A stretch of DNA of 64,000 nt from Kosakonia oryzae (GCF_001658025.2 NZ_CP014007.2:1364001-1428000), one strand, 5' to 3'; shown: positions 1 to 17,127, counted from the first letter of the stretch. Notes: generated by a model not told the origin, from the sequence alone. Made by a program: numbers and translations.

Positions 1-2140
<2,140 letters not shown>

Positions 2141-2262
2141 GCGTGCCATCTCGATGAATTTCGGGTTGCAGGCAGGCGGCCAGGCCGTAAGTCTTGAAGT
2201 TACCGGCTGGTTTGCGCAAGAACAGCCTGTGCATCTGCAATCAGAACGCCGGACATAACATC

Positions 2263-2970
2263 ATGGAAGGCTGGCAGCGCGCATTTGTTCTGCATAGTCG
2301 CCCCTGGAGCGAAACCAGCCTGATGCTGGACGTCTTCACGGAAGAGTCTGGCCGCGTGCGCCTTGTCGCTAAAGGCGCACGTTCAAAACGCTCCAGTCTG
2401 AAAGGCGCTTTACAGCCTTTTACCCCTCTGCTGGTTCGCTTTAGCGGGCGCGGCGAAGTGAAAACCCTGCGCAGTGCGGAAGCCGTATCCCTGGCGCTGC
2501 CGCTGAGCGGCATCACGCTCTACAGCGGTCTCTACGTCAACGAACTCATCTCCAGAGTGCTGGAGCATGAGACGCGCTTCTCAGAACTCTTTTTTGATTA
2601 TCTGCACTGTATCCAGGCGCTGGCTGGCGCAACTGGCACGCCGGAACCCGTCCTGCGCCGCTTTGAACTGGCGCTGCTTGGCCATCTCGGTTACGGCGTG
2701 GATTTTCTCCACTGCGCGGGCAGCGGCGAGCCGGTGGATGATGCAATGACCTACCGCTACCGGGAAGAGAAAGGCTTTATCGCCAGCGTGGTGATCGATA
2801 ACAGCACGTTTACCGGACGGCATCTGCGCGCGTTGGCGGAGCGGGAGTTTCCGGATGCCGACACTCTGCGCGCGGCAAAGCGCTTTACCCGCATTGCGTT
2901 AAAGCCGTATCTTGGTGGCAAACCGCTGAAAAGCCGTGAGCTATTCCGGCAGTTTGTTCCCAAACGATAG
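2263..2970 (+). CDS. recO: DNA repair protein RecO
   Basis: RecO promotes RecA loading onto SSB-coated single-stranded DNA and strand annealing in the RecFOR pathway. The start chosen gives [19 protein letters not shown], the conserved N-terminus of the OB-fold domain; the frame stays open upstream but without homology. About 235 residues, slightly shorter than E. coli RecO. After the OB fold (residues 1 to about 80) comes the helical domain; HCAGSGEP near residue 152 stands where other RecO proteins often have a zinc site, which is degenerate here as in other enterics. It is the third gene of the rnc-era-recO operon. Confidence 0.96.
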   Translation: MEGWQRAFVLHSRPWSETSLMLDVFTEESGRVRLVAKGARSKRSSLKGALQPFTPLLVRFSGRGEVKTLRSAEAVSLALPLSGITLYSGLYVNELISRVLEHETRFSELFFDYLHCIQALAGATGTPEPVLRRFELALLGHLGYGVDFLHCAGSGEPVDDAMTYRYREEKGFIASVVIDNSTFTGRHLRALAEREFPDADTLRAAKRFTRIALKPYLGGKPLKSRELFRQFVPKR

Positions 2971-3035
2971 CGGAAAAATTACAGGCCAGGCGGGGCGAAG
3001 ACCGCGCCGGAACCCATAAAAATACGAGGATTGTC

Positions 3036-3766
3036 ATGGCTGAATTACTGTTAGGCGTCAATATTGATCACATTGCCACCCTGCGTAACGCGCGCGGGAC
3101 CGCATACCCGGATCCGGTACAAGCGGCGTTTATTGCCGAGCAGGCGGGTGCCGATGGCATCACCGTGCATCTGCGTGAGGATCGCCGTCACATTACCGAC
3201 CGCGACGTGCGCATTTTGCGCCAGACCCTGCATACGCGCATGAATCTGGAAATGGCGGTCACCGAAGAAATGCTGGGCATTGCTTGCGAAACTAAGCCGC
3301 ACTTCTGCTGCCTGGTGCCGGAAAAACGCCAGGAAGTTACCACTGAAGGCGGGCTGGATGTTGCCGGTCAGCGCGAGAAAATGCGTGATGCCTGCCAGCG
3401 CCTGGCGGCTGCGGGCATCCTTGTTTCGCTGTTTATCGATGCCGATGATCAGCAGATCAAAGCCGCTGCCGAGGTTGGCGCACCCTATATTGAGATCCAC
3501 ACCGGTTGCTATGCCGATGCTAAAACCGATGCGGAACAGGCAAAAGAACTTGAACGCATTGCCAAAGCGGCAACCTATGCTGCGAGCCTGGGGCTGAAAG
3601 TGAATGCTGGTCACGGCCTGACGTATCACAACGTGAAAGCGATTGCTGCACTGCCAGAGATGCATGAGCTGAACATCGGCCATGCGATTATCGGCCGTGC
3701 AGTAATGAGTGGTCTGAAAGAGGCAGTGGCCGAAATGAAACGCCTGATGCTGGAAGCACGCGGCTA

Positions 3767-3767
<1 letters not shown>
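3036..3767 (+). CDS. pdxJ: Pyridoxine 5'-phosphate synthase
   Basis: Condenses 1-deoxy-D-xylulose 5-phosphate with 3-amino-2-oxopropyl phosphate to form pyridoxine 5'-phosphate, the last step of the DXP-dependent vitamin B6 pathway. 243 residues forming a TIM barrel. Visible conserved segments are [17 protein letters not shown] with D11/H12 near the N-terminus, [15 protein letters not shown] for phosphate and substrate binding, and [14 protein letters not shown] near the C-terminus. An AGGA-type ribosome site precedes the ATG. The stop overlaps acpS by one base (TAATG), the conserved pdxJ-acpS arrangement. Confidence 0.98.
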
Positions 3768-4449
<682 letters not shown>

Positions 4450-4460
4450 TCATTCCCTGT

Positions 4461-5309
4461 TCAAACCAGTTTTTTTACCAGCTCTTCGCTGTGGCGAATA
4501 CGCTCCGGCGCATGCTCCAGATCCTGCTGCACCAGCGCCATAAACAGTAAATCCGTCAGCATCATTTGCGCGCTGGTGGAGGAGATCGCCGCGCTGCGCG
4601 TCGCCTGCTCTTCGGCAATGGTATAGAGGCAATGCGTCGCGCGTTGTTGCAGCGCGTTAGGCGTAAAACCGGTAATTGCCAAAACTTTACCGCCCACGCG
4701 CAGCGTCTCATCTACGGCCATATTGATCTCCCGCCGTTCACCGGTATAGGAAACCGGCAGCAGGAGATCGCCCGGCTCCATGGCTTGTACGGTTGCCAGC
4801 AGGGCGTGCATATCCTGTTCGACGACGGCGTTAATGCCGATTTTCATCAGCTTCCAGCCGAAGTTGCGTGCAACCAGCCCGGATGCGCCAATCCCCGTCA
4901 GAATAATGCGTCGCGCGTCGCGCAGCAGGCGTACGCTTTCCAGCAGCTTCTCTTCACTGTTGACATCCAGCGAGGCATGCATAGCGCTTTGATACTCATT
5001 GATCAGCTTTTCCCCAACGACCCGCAACGGATCGTCGCCGCGAATTTTGTTATGCACCGGAATTGAGTAGGGGTTCGGATTGCTGGCCAGCGCTTCGCTG
5101 ATCGCCAGCTTCATCGCCGGGAAACCTTTAAAATCCATCTTCTGCGCGAATTTCACCACGCTCGACTGGCTGACGCCCGCTTCGGCTGCCAGCTGTTGTG
5201 AGCTTAAATGGCGTGCGCGATCGGGGTTTTCCAGCAGAAATTCCGCCAGTTTTTTATCGCTCTGCGCCAGGCCAGGGTAACGCTGGCGAATGCGAATCAA
5301 ACAGTTCAT
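4461..5309 (-). CDS. yfhH: RpiR/MurR-family transcriptional regulator YfhH
   Basis: Transcription factor with an N-terminal RpiR-type helix-turn-helix (about residues 1-77, including LSSQQLAAEAGVSQSSVVKFAQK) and a C-terminal SIS sugar-phosphate-binding domain (about 120-250; ILTGIGASGLVARNFGWKL). The 282-residue start (MNCLIRIRQRYPGLAQ) matches E. coli YfhH and has GGAG six bases upstream. A longer frame from 5348 adds 13 residues with no family support. The ligand is unknown. It diverges from pgpC, and the AT-rich region upstream contains a small inverted repeat that could be its own operator. Confidence 0.93.
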   Translation of the reverse strand: MNCLIRIRQRYPGLAQSDKKLAEFLLENPDRARHLSSQQLAAEAGVSQSSVVKFAQKMDFKGFPAMKLAISEALASNPNPYSIPVHNKIRGDDPLRVVGEKLINEYQSAMHASLDVNSEEKLLESVRLLRDARRIILTGIGASGLVARNFGWKLMKIGINAVVEQDMHALLATVQAMEPGDLLLPVSYTGERREINMAVDETLRVGGKVLAITGFTPNALQQRATHCLYTIAEEQATRSAAISSTSAQMMLTDLLFMALVQQDLEHAPERIRHSEELVKKLV

Positions 5310-5668
5310 AACGTCTCCGGGAGGTATTATCAGCCGCTGTGGCTGCACCCGGCTAAGCGGGCGAAAGAATTTAATATTCCATTAATAGCGTATTATTATG
5401 AATTAAAAATTCTATTGATACAAAATATCAATGACCAGCTTTTGACCAGGATCAGGCCGCTCACCGCGCGCAGGAGAGATATCGTCATTGTGGCTGTGGG
5501 GGAGGGTTGCGTGCTGGCAGTGTAGAGCATCCGGCAATCAACGGCATCAGTTGATTATCAGAGGTGGCTGTTACCGGAAATGTGAGGATCTATCTGTTAG
5601 GCTATGAAAGAGCGATCGCCATAACCGGAGGCTGGCGGTCAGGGATAAACCAGGCAGAGGGATAACAT
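5310..5668. other. yfhH-pgpC divergent intergenic region
   Basis: About 360 bases without a convincing gene. The yfhH-proximal part (about 5365-5435) is strongly AT-rich and holds an inverted repeat, TTGATA-caaaa-TATCAA at 5415-5431, plausible as an operator for the adjacent RpiR-type regulator. The pgpC-proximal half has ordinary composition, and AGAGG lies shortly before the TTG start of pgpC. An open frame of about 105 codons crossing 5208-5525 overlaps yfhH antisense and has no ribosome site, so I do not call it. Confidence 0.5.
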
Positions 5669-6304
5669 TTGGCTACCACTGAGCGCCGCGTCGTTTTTTT
5701 TGATCTTGATGGCACACTGCATCAGCAGGATATGTTTGGGACATTTCTGCGCTATTTACTGCGCCATCATCCGCTTAATGCCTTACTGGTATTGCCACTG
5801 TTGCCGGTGATTATCGGCGGATTATTGATCAAAGGGCGTGCCGCGCGCTGGCCGATGAGCTTGCTGCTGTGGGGATGCACGTTTGGTCACAGCGAGCGCC
5901 ATTTGCTGGCGCTCCAGCAGAAATTTGTCACCTGGTTTCGCGGGCACGTAACGGCATTTCCGGTCGTCCAGGCAAGGCTAACCAACTACCTTGCGGCAGC
6001 CGATGCGGATATCTGGTTGATTACCGGTTCGCCGCAACCGCTGGTGGAGCAAGTCTATTTTGATACGCCCTGGCTGCCGCGCGTGAACCTGATTGCCAGC
6101 CAAATCAAACGGCGTAACGGCGGCTGGGTGTTAACAATGCGCTGCCTTGGTCATGAAAAGGTTGCGCAGTTAGAACGTAAAATCGGCACGCCGCTGCGCC
6201 TGTACAGCGGCTATAGCGATAGCAAGCAGGATAACCCGCTGCTCTATTTCTGCCAGCATCGCTGGCGGGTTACGCCGCGCGGTGAGCTGCAACAACTGGA
6301 GTAG
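5669..6304 (+). CDS. pgpC: Phosphatidylglycerophosphatase C
   Basis: HAD-superfamily phosphatase that dephosphorylates phosphatidylglycerophosphate to phosphatidylglycerol at the inner membrane, one of three such enzymes (PgpA, B, C). Motif I FFDLDGTLHQQD lies at residues 10-21, motif II in WLITGSPQPLV, and motif III in SGYSDSKQDNPLL near 187-199. A hydrophobic stretch (LNALLVLPLLPVIIGGLLI, about 35-53) anchors it. 211 residues, as in E. coli YfhB. The start is TTG with AGAGG upstream; this reproduces the family N-terminus MATxERRVVFFDLDG. Confidence 0.95.
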   Translation: MATTERRVVFFDLDGTLHQQDMFGTFLRYLLRHHPLNALLVLPLLPVIIGGLLIKGRAARWPMSLLLWGCTFGHSERHLLALQQKFVTWFRGHVTAFPVVQARLTNYLAAADADIWLITGSPQPLVEQVYFDTPWLPRVNLIASQIKRRNGGWVLTMRCLGHEKVAQLERKIGTPLRLYSGYSDSKQDNPLLYFCQHRWRVTPRGELQQLE

Positions 6305-6313
6305 TGCCTGACC

Positions 6314-6881
<568 letters not shown>

Positions 6882-6920
6882 AGCAAGGCTGCCGTCCGGC
6901 AATTCACGCCGATCGAAAAA

Positions 6921-8480
6921 CTAGCGATTAACTTTAAGCGGATTTTTTACCAGCGCTTCGGGCACCAGTAACGGGTTACGCGGGAAGGCATCGTTGGCCG
7001 TCAGGGCGCTGAAGGGCATCACACCGTAATCCGGACGGTTAAGTTCATCTGTCGAAACTGCCGGATAACTTTGCGCCAGTTGCAGGGCTTTGGCGGCAAC
7101 CTTCTCTTTTTCCAGCAGATAACCCACCAGGCTAATTTCGTACTTACGAATATTTTCCACATAGGCATAAGCTTCATGACCACGGGCATAACCGTAAGTC
7201 AGCTTGCTGTAATAAGGTTTCTGGCTCAGCAGCGGCAGCCGCTGTTTAACGTCGGCCCAGCTATCGGGATTACCTTTGGTTTTCGCCGTCAGTGCGCGGG
7301 CATCAAGCATATGCGCATAGCCCATATTGTAGGCCGCCAGCGCAAACCAGATTTTCTCATCCTGTGGCACGCTATCCGGCACTTTGCTCATCATATCCAG
7401 CAGATAACGGGCACCGCCGCTGATGCTTTGTTCAGCATCGGTTCGATCGCTTAAGCCCAGGCTCTGCGCCGTGTTTTTGGTCAGCATCATCAGACCGCGC
7501 ACGCCGGTGGGCGAGGTGGCCTGCGAATCCCAGTGCGACTCCTGGTAAGAAATGGCTGCCAGCAACCGCCAGTCGATCTCCTGCGCGTATTTTTCAAATA
7601 TCGGCTGAAGGTCGGGCAATACGCTGTCCACTGCACGCAGGAAAGTGCGCGTATCCACATAGTCAAAATCGTCGCCGTGGCCGAGGTATTTCTCCTCCAG
7701 CCGTGCGAGCGTGCCGTCTTCATTCATATTGTTGAAGAAGTCGAGCATCGCCGCTGACAGCGTATTGTCGTCATCGCGCTTGCTGAACCAGGTCACTGGC
7801 TGCTCATCGGTGATATCCAGCGCCACGGCCAGTTCCGGATGAACGCGCTGGAACAGACTGATTGCCACTGAATCGGCCACGGTATAACTCAGCTTGCCCT
7901 CGACAACTTGTTCTAACAGCGCCGTCGTGCCCAGTTTTTCGTCCACTTTCCAGCTTAAGTCCGGGTATTTTTTCTCTTTAAGCTCGCGCAGATCGTCCAG
8001 CGCAACGTGGCCGGGGGCGATGGTTAACTGATCGGCAGTGATCGATTGCAGCGAGCGCGGGCGATAGCTGCCAACCCGATAAACCAGTTGCTGCGAAACC
8101 GAGTAGTAGACCGGGCCGGTCTGGTAGTTTTTGATGCGTTCGCTGTTATAGACAAGGCCAGCAGCAAGCATATCGGCGTCATCATTATCGAGGTCGTCGA
8201 AAAGCTGGCTGATATTCTGCCGCACGGTCACTTTCAGTTTGACGCCGAGGTAATCGGCAAAATGCTGTGCCAGATCGTAATCCAGCCCGCTGGTTTTCCC
8301 GTCAATGACGGCATAGCTCAGCGGACTGGAAAGCGTACTGATGCGCAATTCCCCGCGTGCTTTGATCGCCGCGATGCGATTGTCGGCTTTACCGAACCAG
8401 GGAATGGAAGGCCACAGGGCCGCTGCCAGCAGCAGGGTGACAATGCCGATGAGCAGATAATTAATCTTAAATTTTTTCAA
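6921..8480 (-). CDS. mltF: Membrane-bound lytic murein transglycosylase F
   Basis: Outer-membrane-associated lytic transglycosylase that cleaves peptidoglycan to 1,6-anhydromuropeptides. 519 residues. A hydrophobic N-terminal segment (about 8-27) is followed by an ABC-type solute-binding (SBP3) regulatory domain (about 40-267) and a C-terminal transglycosylase domain with catalytic E314 in [21 protein letters not shown] and AYNMGYAH are the later goose-lysozyme-like motifs. It is divergent from purL, sharing about 270 bases of upstream sequence. Confidence 0.97.
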   Translation of the reverse strand: MKKFKINYLLIGIVTLLLAAALWPSIPWFGKADNRIAAIKARGELRISTLSSPLSYAVIDGKTSGLDYDLAQHFADYLGVKLKVTVRQNISQLFDDLDNDDADMLAAGLVYNSERIKNYQTGPVYYSVSQQLVYRVGSYRPRSLQSITADQLTIAPGHVALDDLRELKEKKYPDLSWKVDEKLGTTALLEQVVEGKLSYTVADSVAISLFQRVHPELAVALDITDEQPVTWFSKRDDDNTLSAAMLDFFNNMNEDGTLARLEEKYLGHGDDFDYVDTRTFLRAVDSVLPDLQPIFEKYAQEIDWRLLAAISYQESHWDSQATSPTGVRGLMMLTKNTAQSLGLSDRTDAEQSISGGARYLLDMMSKVPDSVPQDEKIWFALAAYNMGYAHMLDARALTAKTKGNPDSWADVKQRLPLLSQKPYYSKLTYGYARGHEAYAYVENIRKYEISLVGYLLEKEKVAAKALQLAQSYPAVSTDELNRPDYGVMPFSALTANDAFPRNPLLVPEALVKNPLKVNR

Positions 8481-8646
8481 TTAGTTAATTCTCTGCGCAG
8501 TGCTTTGCTTCAGAATATTTTTTACCGTGGTTACAACAGGGTTTGTCGGTGATTGAGCGGCATTTTGCGCAACAAAACGCCAGTTGGCAACTAATTAGAG
8601 CAGTCGGCGACAGCTATTGTTAAAAAATCAGACGTTGTTTATTTCG

Positions 8647-8685
8647 ACGCAAACGGTTTCGTCGCCGCGCACTATTCTCTATAAT
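8647..8685 (+). promoter_or_regulatory. purL promoter with PurR operator
   Basis: ACGCAAACGGTTTCGT at 8647-8662 fits the PurR consensus ACGCAAACGTTTNCGT with one clear mismatch and matches the E. coli purL box closely. A consensus -10 TATAAT lies at 8680-8685, and with a 17-base spacer the -35 region falls inside the box. Bound PurR (with hypoxanthine or guanine) should block polymerase. Confidence 0.85.
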
Positions 8686-8749
8686 GACGCCCGTTTTCCC
8701 CCCTGGTGCACACTTAAAGCGTCCCTGACGCTTCGAAGACGAGAGACTT

Positions 8750-12637
<3,888 letters not shown>

Positions 12638-12652
12638 TCGTCTGTTGCAGAC

Positions 12653-12686
12653 AAGCCCTCTTCCTTCGGGAAGAGGGCTTTTTTTT
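12653..12686 (+). terminator. purL intrinsic terminator
   Basis: AAGCCCTCTTCC and GGAAGAGGGCTT form a perfect 12-bp stem capped by TTCG and followed by a run of T to 12686. It lies 15 bases after the purL stop and insulates glmY. Confidence 0.95.
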
Positions 12687-12697
12687 GCCCGCTCAAC

Positions 12698-12811
12698 TGT
12701 CGGTATTTCCCGACAACAGATATTCCTTACTGTCTCTAAAAGGCGACACTTAATTTATTGATTATTAATGCATTATTTTCGGCGCTGAGTGGGTGTTGCT
12801 GATTAGCGACA
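12698..12811 (+). promoter_or_regulatory. Three GlrR activator sites upstream of glmY
   Basis: Sites of the form TGTC-N10-GACA, the E. coli GlrR (YfhA/QseF) consensus, occur at 12698-12715 and 12731-12748 (both exact) and 12794-12811 (TGTT in the left half). They lie about 115-230 bases upstream of the glmY 5' end, the distance expected for a sigma-54 enhancer. The gene for GlrR is 2.5 kb downstream. Confidence 0.88.
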
Positions 12812-12868
12812 TGTTGGTGAAATGATAAACATTTTTGCTTTACCGCCTTGTGATAAAAATTCATTTAT

Positions 12869-12919
12869 AATCAGTATATTAAAATAATGATTTATAAATT
12901 GGCATAATACATGCATAAT
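12869..12919 (+). promoter_or_regulatory. glmY promoter region: IHF site and overlapping sigma-54/sigma-70 promoters
   Basis: An exact match to the IHF consensus WATCARNNNNTTR (AATCAGTATATTA) lies at 12869-12881. A sigma-54 element TGGCAT-N5-ATGCA follows, with GG at 12901-12902 and GC at 12913-12914. A sigma-70 -10 box, CATAAT at 12914-12919, overlaps it. The same dual-promoter layout is known for E. coli glmY. Confidence 0.82.
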
Positions 12920-12926
12920 AACAGGC

Positions 12927-13111
12927 AGTGGCTCATTCACTTTCTTATGTCAGCCCCTTCGGGACGCGCTACATAAACTCAGAATGACGCACTTAAAGGT
13001 GCCTGCCGTCCAACTGCTGATCATTGCGTAGCTTTATCAGATATCGGGCGAAACGTCGAGTTAGGCACCGCCTAATTTTTAAACAGAGCCGGGTTAAAGC
13101 CCGGCTTTGTT
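12927..13111 (+). ncRNA. glmY: Small regulatory RNA GlmY
   Basis: GlmY is the decoy RNA that sequesters the adaptor RapZ, so sparing GlmZ from RNase E and allowing glmS translation when glucosamine-6-phosphate is low. The region begins AGTGGCTCATTCAC and contains the conserved CAGCCCCTTCGGGACG hairpin, ACATAAACTCAGAATGACGCAC, and the long 3' element GCCGTCCAACTGCTGATCAT. It ends in a terminator, GCCGGG-ttaaag-CCCGGC at 13088-13105, followed by TTTGTTGTTT. About 185 bases, as in E. coli, and in the same place between purL and glrK. Expression should depend on GlrR via the upstream sites. Confidence 0.95.
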
Positions 13112-13171
13112 GTTTCTGGCATTTACTAAATCAGTTAGCATTCCGGTATCTTTTTCTGTGAGAGTACTGCA

Positions 13172-14605
13172 TTGAAACGCTGGCCTGTTTTTCCCCGCTC
13201 GCTGCGCCAACTGGTCATGATGGCGTTCCTGCTGATTTTATTACCGCTGCTGGTTCTGGCCTGGCAGGCGTGGCAAAGCCTGAACGCGCTCAGCGCGCAG
13301 GCGCTGCAAACCAACCGCACCACGCTGATTGATGCGCGTCGCAGCGAAGCGATGACCAATGCGGCGCTCGAAATGGAGCGCAGCTATCGCCAGTATTGCG
13401 TGCTGGATGATGCGACGCTGGCGCGGGTTTACCAGAATCAGCGTAAACGCTACAGCGAGATGCTTGATGCGCACGCGGGCGTACTGCCGGATGACAAACT
13501 CTACCAGGCGTTACGCCAGGATCTCAGCGATCTTGCCCAGTTGCAGTGTAAAAACAGCGGCCCGTCGGCAGCGGCTTCTGCGCAGCTTGAAGCCTTTGCC
13601 GCCGCCAATACGGATATGGTGCAATCCACTCGCGCAGTGGTGTTCTCGCGCGGTCAGCAACTGCAACTGGAGATCGCTGAACGCGGACAATTTTTCGGTT
13701 GGCAGGCGCTGGTGCTGTTCCTGGTGAGCCTTGGCCTGGTGTTGCTGTTTACCCGCATGATCATCGGCCCGGTGAAGGGAATCGAACGCATGATCAACCG
13801 GCTGGGCGAAGGGCGATCTCTGGGGCATTCCGTGGTGTTTAAAGGGCCGCGTGAACTGCGTTATGTGGGCGAACGTATTATCTGGCTCAGTGAAAGGCTG
13901 GCCTGGCTGGAATCCCAGCGTCATCAATTTTTACGCCATCTCTCCCATGAACTCAAAACGCCGCTTGCCAGCATGCGCGAAGGAACAGAACTGCTTGCTG
14001 ATGAAGTGGTTGGGCCGCTGACGGCGGAGCAGAAAGAGGTGGTGGAGATCCTCGATGCCAGCAGCCGCAATCTACAAAAGCTGATTGAACAACTGCTCGA
14101 TTACAACCGCAAACTGGCGGATGGCGCGGTCGAACTGGAACAAGTGGAGCTGGAGCCGCTGATTGATATGGTGATCTCCGCTCACAGTTTACCGGCGCGA
14201 GCTAAAATGATGCATACCGAGATCGCGCTGGATGCGTCAAGTTGCCAGGCCGAACCGATGCTGTTGATGAGCGTGCTGGATAATCTTTACTCCAACGCGG
14301 TGCACTATGGTGCTGAATCCGGTACCATTTATCTACGCAGTTTTACAGCCGGTAATCGGCTTTGTATTGAGGTGGCAAATACCGGTACGCCGATCCCCGA
14401 AAGCGAACGAGAGATGATTTTTGAACCTTTCTTCCAGGGAAGCCACCAAAGGAAAGGGGCGGTGAAAGGAAGCGGGTTAGGGTTAAGTATCGCCAGAGAT
14501 TGCCTCCGCCGTATGCAGGGTGAACTGCAACTGGTGGCGGACGGCAAAGCCGATGTCTGTTTCCGTATTGAGTTACCGCTTAATACGCCGGAAAAATCCA
14601 TTTAA
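13172..14605 (+). CDS. glrK: Sensor histidine kinase GlrK (QseE)
   Basis: Inner-membrane sensor kinase that phosphorylates GlrR and responds to envelope state, with epinephrine, sulfate and phosphate proposed as signals. 477 residues. Transmembrane segments lie at about 12-32 and 176-196, enclosing a helical periplasmic sensor with two cysteines (C76, C126). A HAMP-like linker follows, then the H-box SHELKTP with H259, N-box LDNLYSNAVHYG, and ATPase G-boxes including KGSGLGLSIARDCL. The start is TTG, matching E. coli's MKRWPVFPRSLRQL. The stop overlaps the qseG ATG by one base. Confidence 0.95.
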   Translation: MKRWPVFPRSLRQLVMMAFLLILLPLLVLAWQAWQSLNALSAQALQTNRTTLIDARRSEAMTNAALEMERSYRQYCVLDDATLARVYQNQRKRYSEMLDAHAGVLPDDKLYQALRQDLSDLAQLQCKNSGPSAAASAQLEAFAAANTDMVQSTRAVVFSRGQQLQLEIAERGQFFGWQALVLFLVSLGLVLLFTRMIIGPVKGIERMINRLGEGRSLGHSVVFKGPRELRYVGERIIWLSERLAWLESQRHQFLRHLSHELKTPLASMREGTELLADEVVGPLTAEQKEVVEILDASSRNLQKLIEQLLDYNRKLADGAVELEQVELEPLIDMVISAHSLPARAKMMHTEIALDASSCQAEPMLLMSVLDNLYSNAVHYGAESGTIYLRSFTAGNRLCIEVANTGTPIPESEREMIFEPFFQGSHQRKGAVKGSGLGLSIARDCLRRMQGELQLVADGKADVCFRIELPLNTPEKSI

Positions 14606-15342
14606 TGAATCTATATCTGGTGAGTATGTCGCATCTCTTTTCTCGCGTGGTTAACGCGGTTACACAGCAAAACGTCTGGCTTCGCGCGCTTCCCTGCCTG
14701 TTACTGGCGGGCTGCGTGACGCAGAAGCCGCAAAGCGCCATTCATGACGACCAGCAAGTGAGACTTCCTGAGCATCAACTGGCGGATTTCCTGGCAACGG
14801 ACTGTGAGGATATCTGGTCGTTATCGGGACCGGACGTTGACAATAACCCACTCTACTGGCTGCGCAGCATGGATTGCGCCCAGCGTTTAGCGCCTGCGGT
14901 AGCGCGTGCAGAAGCGCGTTCCTGGTCCGATGAAAGCTGGCAGGCCACTTTCCGACGCGGTATTTTGCTCTCCAGCGCGAAGATTTCGCCGCTGGAACGT
15001 CGGGAATATAACGACAAGCTGGACGCCTTAAGCCCGGTTATCCCGGCGCAGGTTCGTCCGATCTTCCAGCTCTGGCGCGACGGCGAAGCCTCGAAATTGC
15101 AGCTCGCCGATGAGCGCAGCCGCTACGGTAAACTTCAGCAATCCACCGACAGCGAGCTGGACAGCCTGCGTCAGCAACAACAGTTGCTGCGCGAGCAACT
15201 GGAAACGACCACGCGCAAACTGGAAACTCTCACCGATATTGAACGCCGCCTTTCCACGCGCAGCAAACCTGCCGCTACCGATCTGCCCGATAATGTTCAC
15301 ACGCCGAAAACGGATGCGACTCAGGAGGATGTGAAACCATGA
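14605..15342 (+). CDS. qseG: Outer-membrane lipoprotein QseG
   Basis: Lipoprotein that interacts with the GlrK (QseE) periplasmic domain and is linked to virulence effector translocation in enterohaemorrhagic E. coli. 245 residues. A hydrophobic export segment, LRALPCLLLAGC, ends in a lipobox with Cys at about residue 37. The rest is helical with a Gln/Leu-rich coiled coil (LRQQQQLLREQLETTTRKLETL). An internal ATG at residue 8 (MSHLFS) is the alternative start and resembles the E. coli N-terminus. The gene overlaps glrK by one base and glrR by four, so all three should be co-translated. Confidence 0.9.
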   Translation: MNLYLVSMSHLFSRVVNAVTQQNVWLRALPCLLLAGCVTQKPQSAIHDDQQVRLPEHQLADFLATDCEDIWSLSGPDVDNNPLYWLRSMDCAQRLAPAVARAEARSWSDESWQATFRRGILLSSAKISPLERREYNDKLDALSPVIPAQVRPIFQLWRDGEASKLQLADERSRYGKLQQSTDSELDSLRQQQQLLREQLETTTRKLETLTDIERRLSTRSKPAATDLPDNVHTPKTDATQEDVKP

Positions 15343-16676
15343 CCAGCCGTAAACCTGCCCACTTGTTGTTGGTGGATGACGATCCTGGATTGCTGAAGCT
15401 GCTGGGGCTGCGCCTCACCAGCGAAGGCTACAGCGTCGTCACCGCAGAAAGCGGACAGGAAGGGTTGCGCATTCTCGCGAGGGAAAAGGTCGATCTGGTG
15501 ATCAGCGATTTGCGCATGGATGAGATGGATGGCATGCAGCTTTTTGCTGAGATCCAGCGCGTGCAGCCGGGAATGCCAGTGATTATCCTGACGGCGCACG
15601 GTTCGATCCCTGATGCCGTGGCCGCCACCCAGCAGGGCGTTTTCAGTTTCCTGACCAAGCCGGTGGATAAAGATGCGCTGTATAAAGCCATCGATGATGC
15701 GCTGGAACATAGCGGTTCCGCCAGCGACGATCGGTGGCACGAAACCATTGTCACCCGTAGCCCGCTAATGCTGCGTCTGCTTGAGCAGGCGCGTATGGTG
15801 GCGCAATCGGATGTGAGCGTGCTGATTAACGGCCAGAGCGGAACCGGCAAAGAGGTACTGGCGCAGGCGATCCACAATGCCAGCCCGCGCAGCAAAAGCG
15901 CGTTTATCGCCATTAACTGTGGCGCACTGCCGGAGCAATTGCTGGAGTCGGAGCTGTTTGGTCACGCGCGCGGCGCCTTTACCGGCGCGGTCAGCAGCCG
16001 TGAAGGTCTGTTCCAGGCCGCAGAAGGCGGCACGCTGTTTCTTGATGAGATTGGCGATATGCCGATCCCGTTGCAGGTCAAGCTGTTGCGTGTGTTACAG
16101 GAGCGCAAAGTACGTCCACTCGGCAGTAACCGCGATATCGATATTAATGTGCGCATTATTTCGGCGACGCACCGTGATTTGCCGAAAGCGATGGCGCGCG
16201 GTGAATTCCGCGAAGATCTCTACTATCGTCTGAATGTGGTGAGCCTCAAGCTGCCAGCGCTGGCCGAGCGTGCGGAAGATATTCCTCTGCTGGCTAATCA
16301 CCTGCTGCGCCAGGCTGCGGATCGGCATAAACCCTTTGTGCGCGCCTTTTCTACCGATGCCATGAAGCGCTTAATGACCGCTTCCTGGCCTGGTAACGTG
16401 CGCCAGTTGGTGAACGTGATTGAGCAGTGCGTGGCGCTGACCTCATCGCCGGTAATCAGCGACGCGCTGGTCGAGCAGGCGCTGGAAGGCGAAAACACCG
16501 CGCTGCCGACCTTTGTTGAAGCGCGCAACCAGTTTGAACTCAACTATCTGCGCAAGCTGCTGCAAATCACCAAAGGCAATGTGACGCATGCTGCCCGTAT
16601 GGCGGGGCGCAACCGCACCGAGTTCTACAAATTGCTCTCCCGGCATGAGCTGGACGCCAATGACTTTAAAGAGTAA
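15339..16676 (+). CDS. glrR: Response regulator GlrR (QseF), sigma-54 activator
   Basis: Bacterial enhancer-binding protein activating glmY (and, in E. coli, rpoE) from sigma-54 promoters. 445 residues. Receiver domain 1 to about 125 with acidic pocket DDD at 13-15 and phospho-acceptor D57 in LVISDLRMDEMDG. AAA+ domain about 140-375 with Walker A GQSGTGKE (165-172) and the sigma-54 contact loop GAFTGA (212-217). A C-terminal Fis-type helix-turn-helix (NVTHAARMAGRNRTEFYKLL) closes it. Four-base overlap with qseG. Its TGTC-N10-GACA targets lie 2.5 kb upstream of the gene, at glmY. Confidence 0.97.
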   Translation: MTSRKPAHLLLVDDDPGLLKLLGLRLTSEGYSVVTAESGQEGLRILAREKVDLVISDLRMDEMDGMQLFAEIQRVQPGMPVIILTAHGSIPDAVAATQQGVFSFLTKPVDKDALYKAIDDALEHSGSASDDRWHETIVTRSPLMLRLLEQARMVAQSDVSVLINGQSGTGKEVLAQAIHNASPRSKSAFIAINCGALPEQLLESELFGHARGAFTGAVSSREGLFQAAEGGTLFLDEIGDMPIPLQVKLLRVLQERKVRPLGSNRDIDINVRIISATHRDLPKAMARGEFREDLYYRLNVVSLKLPALAERAEDIPLLANHLLRQAADRHKPFVRAFSTDAMKRLMTASWPGNVRQLVNVIEQCVALTSSPVISDALVEQALEGENTALPTFVEARNQFELNYLRKLLQITKGNVTHAARMAGRNRTEFYKLLSRHELDANDFKE

Positions 16677-16741
16677 TGGCGAAATGATTATGCTACTGTG
16701 AGCAACCGATTACGATGCAGCAGACTGGTAAAAGCGTGTAA

Positions 16742-17089
<348 letters not shown>

Positions 17090-17097
17090 TGTTTTTC

Positions 17098-17119
17098 CCC
17101 TCACCCCGCAGGGTGAGGG
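17098..17119. terminator. Hairpin between convergent glnB and hmp
   Basis: CCCTCACCC and GGGTGAGGG form a perfect 9-bp stem with a CGCA loop, 9 bases beyond the glnB stop and 9 before the hmp stop. No T run follows on either strand, so it is at best a weak bidirectional terminator. Confidence 0.45.
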
Positions 17120-17127
17120 AAACTGAC

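Noticed and set aside
5208-5525. 105-codon plus-strand ORF running from yfhH into the intergenic region
   Set aside because: Begins antisense to yfhH, has no ribosome site, and its translation resembles no known protein.
17098-17119. Strong bidirectional terminator between glnB and hmp
   Set aside because: The stem is perfect but no T run follows on either strand; kept only as a weak hairpin.
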